5,447 nucleotides of DNA from Chloroflexota bacterium (GTDB taxonomy: Bacteria > Chloroflexota > Anaerolineae > Aggregatilineales > Phototrophicaceae). Position 1 is the first letter of the stretch. Every line of letters begins with the position of its first letter. Location: assembly GCA_010092805.1 (NCBI GenBank), contig JAADYY010000552.1, forward strand, positions 1 to 5,447, given 5' to 3'. Under the pieces are notes generated by a model. That model had not been told where the DNA came from. It made no database searches and saw only the letters and a list, made by a program, of their open reading frames with translations. The translations under genes were made by a program, and so were the position numbers. Below, piece after piece: positions 5,228-5,447 of the stretch.

Positions 5228-5447
5228 ATGTGGCAGTGGGTGCGACGGCTTTTGGTTTGGTTGGTGATCGGGGTCGGCGCGGCGGCGTGCGCAGCCACAC
5301 CTGAGGTTGTCGACCTCCCGACGCTGATGGTGCTGCCGAGTGTGACGCCCACCGCGACCGCGACCGCGCCGAGCACGGTGACGACGACCGCCTCGACGAC
5401 GCCGCCGCCCACGGGGCGGACGACGCGCAGCGGCGCCGCGATCACGG
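5228..5447 (+). CDS. Putative lipoprotein with Thr/Pro/Ala-rich linker, N-terminal part (3' truncated)
   Basis: An open frame from ATG 5228 to the window end gives 73 residues with no stop; ATG 5225 is an alternative one codon earlier. The N-terminus is MWQWVRRLLVWLVIGVGAAAC: two Arg, a hydrophobic core and a Cys at residue 21 preceded by Gly-Ala-Ala-Ala. This resembles a bacterial lipobox, though the -3 position is Ala and not Leu, so some doubt remains. After Cys comes AATPEVVDLPTLMVLPSV, then a low-complexity run of Thr, Ala and Pro, a common linker composition in secreted proteins of this type. The functional domain lies beyond the window. It sits 60 bp after the glycosyltransferase gene on the same strand, so cotranscription is likely. 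What it does cannot be told from this fragment. Confidence 0.75.
   Translation, partial: MWQWVRRLLVWLVIGVGAAACAATPEVVDLPTLMVLPSVTPTATATAPSTVTTTASTTPPPTGRTTRSGAAIT

Noticed and set aside
5340..5420. ACCGCG/ACGACG tandem tracts as a functional DNA repeat
   Set aside because: They are explained by codons for the Thr/Ala/Pro-rich linker of the lipoprotein.

Overview
The window reads like GC-rich chromosomal DNA from a bacterium, most likely Chloroflexota of an Anaerolineae-like type. This is inference from protein style and not from a marker gene. The clues are secreted proteins with Pro/Thr/Ala-rich linkers, an SH3b protein ending in a GxIGKVWG..GVRDxLGWAxAPE module that I associate with Chloroflexota exoproteins, LysM repeat proteins, and a large GT-C glycosyltransferase with a soluble tail. 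No rRNA, tRNA, CRISPR array, insertion sequence or phage gene is visible.

Layout. (1) Bases 1-1071, plus strand: the 3' part of a FAD/NAD(P)-dependent amine-oxidase-like oxidoreductase whose dinucleotide-binding N-terminus lies upstream of the window. (2) 1028-1903, minus strand: a secreted SH3b-domain protein, tail-to-tail with the oxidoreductase and overlapping it by 44 bp. (3) 1904-2124: a 221-bp gap with small dyads and no gene. (4) 2125-3228, minus strand: a secreted protein with three LysM modules, two carrying an identical Cys-x24-Cys-Pro-x-Tyr-x-Gly pattern, followed by a Pro/Thr-rich tail. (5) 3229-3514: an AT-richer divergent intergenic region with two short dyads, three copies of ACAATCTAAC at 13-14 bp spacing, and a five-codon leader ORF with a good Shine-Dalgarno sequence. 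(6) 3515-5167, plus strand: a polytopic GT39/PMT-like glycosyltransferase. (7) 5228-end, plus strand: the start of a probable lipoprotein with a Thr/Pro/Ala-rich linker.

Taken together this looks like a cell-envelope neighbourhood. Two exported proteins with putative wall-binding or extracellular modules (SH3b, LysM) sit in tandem on the minus strand, and a membrane glycosyltransferase and a putative lipoprotein sit in tandem on the plus strand, the pairs being divergent around the repeat-bearing intergenic region. A shared pathway is not demonstrated by the sequence. I see no convincing evidence of a wholly new defence, mobile or RNA system. The least-explained elements are the ACAATCTAAC repeat cluster with its adjacent dyads, the TGATG-coupled mini-ORF ahead of the glycosyltransferase, and the alternating Cys-paired LysM architecture.
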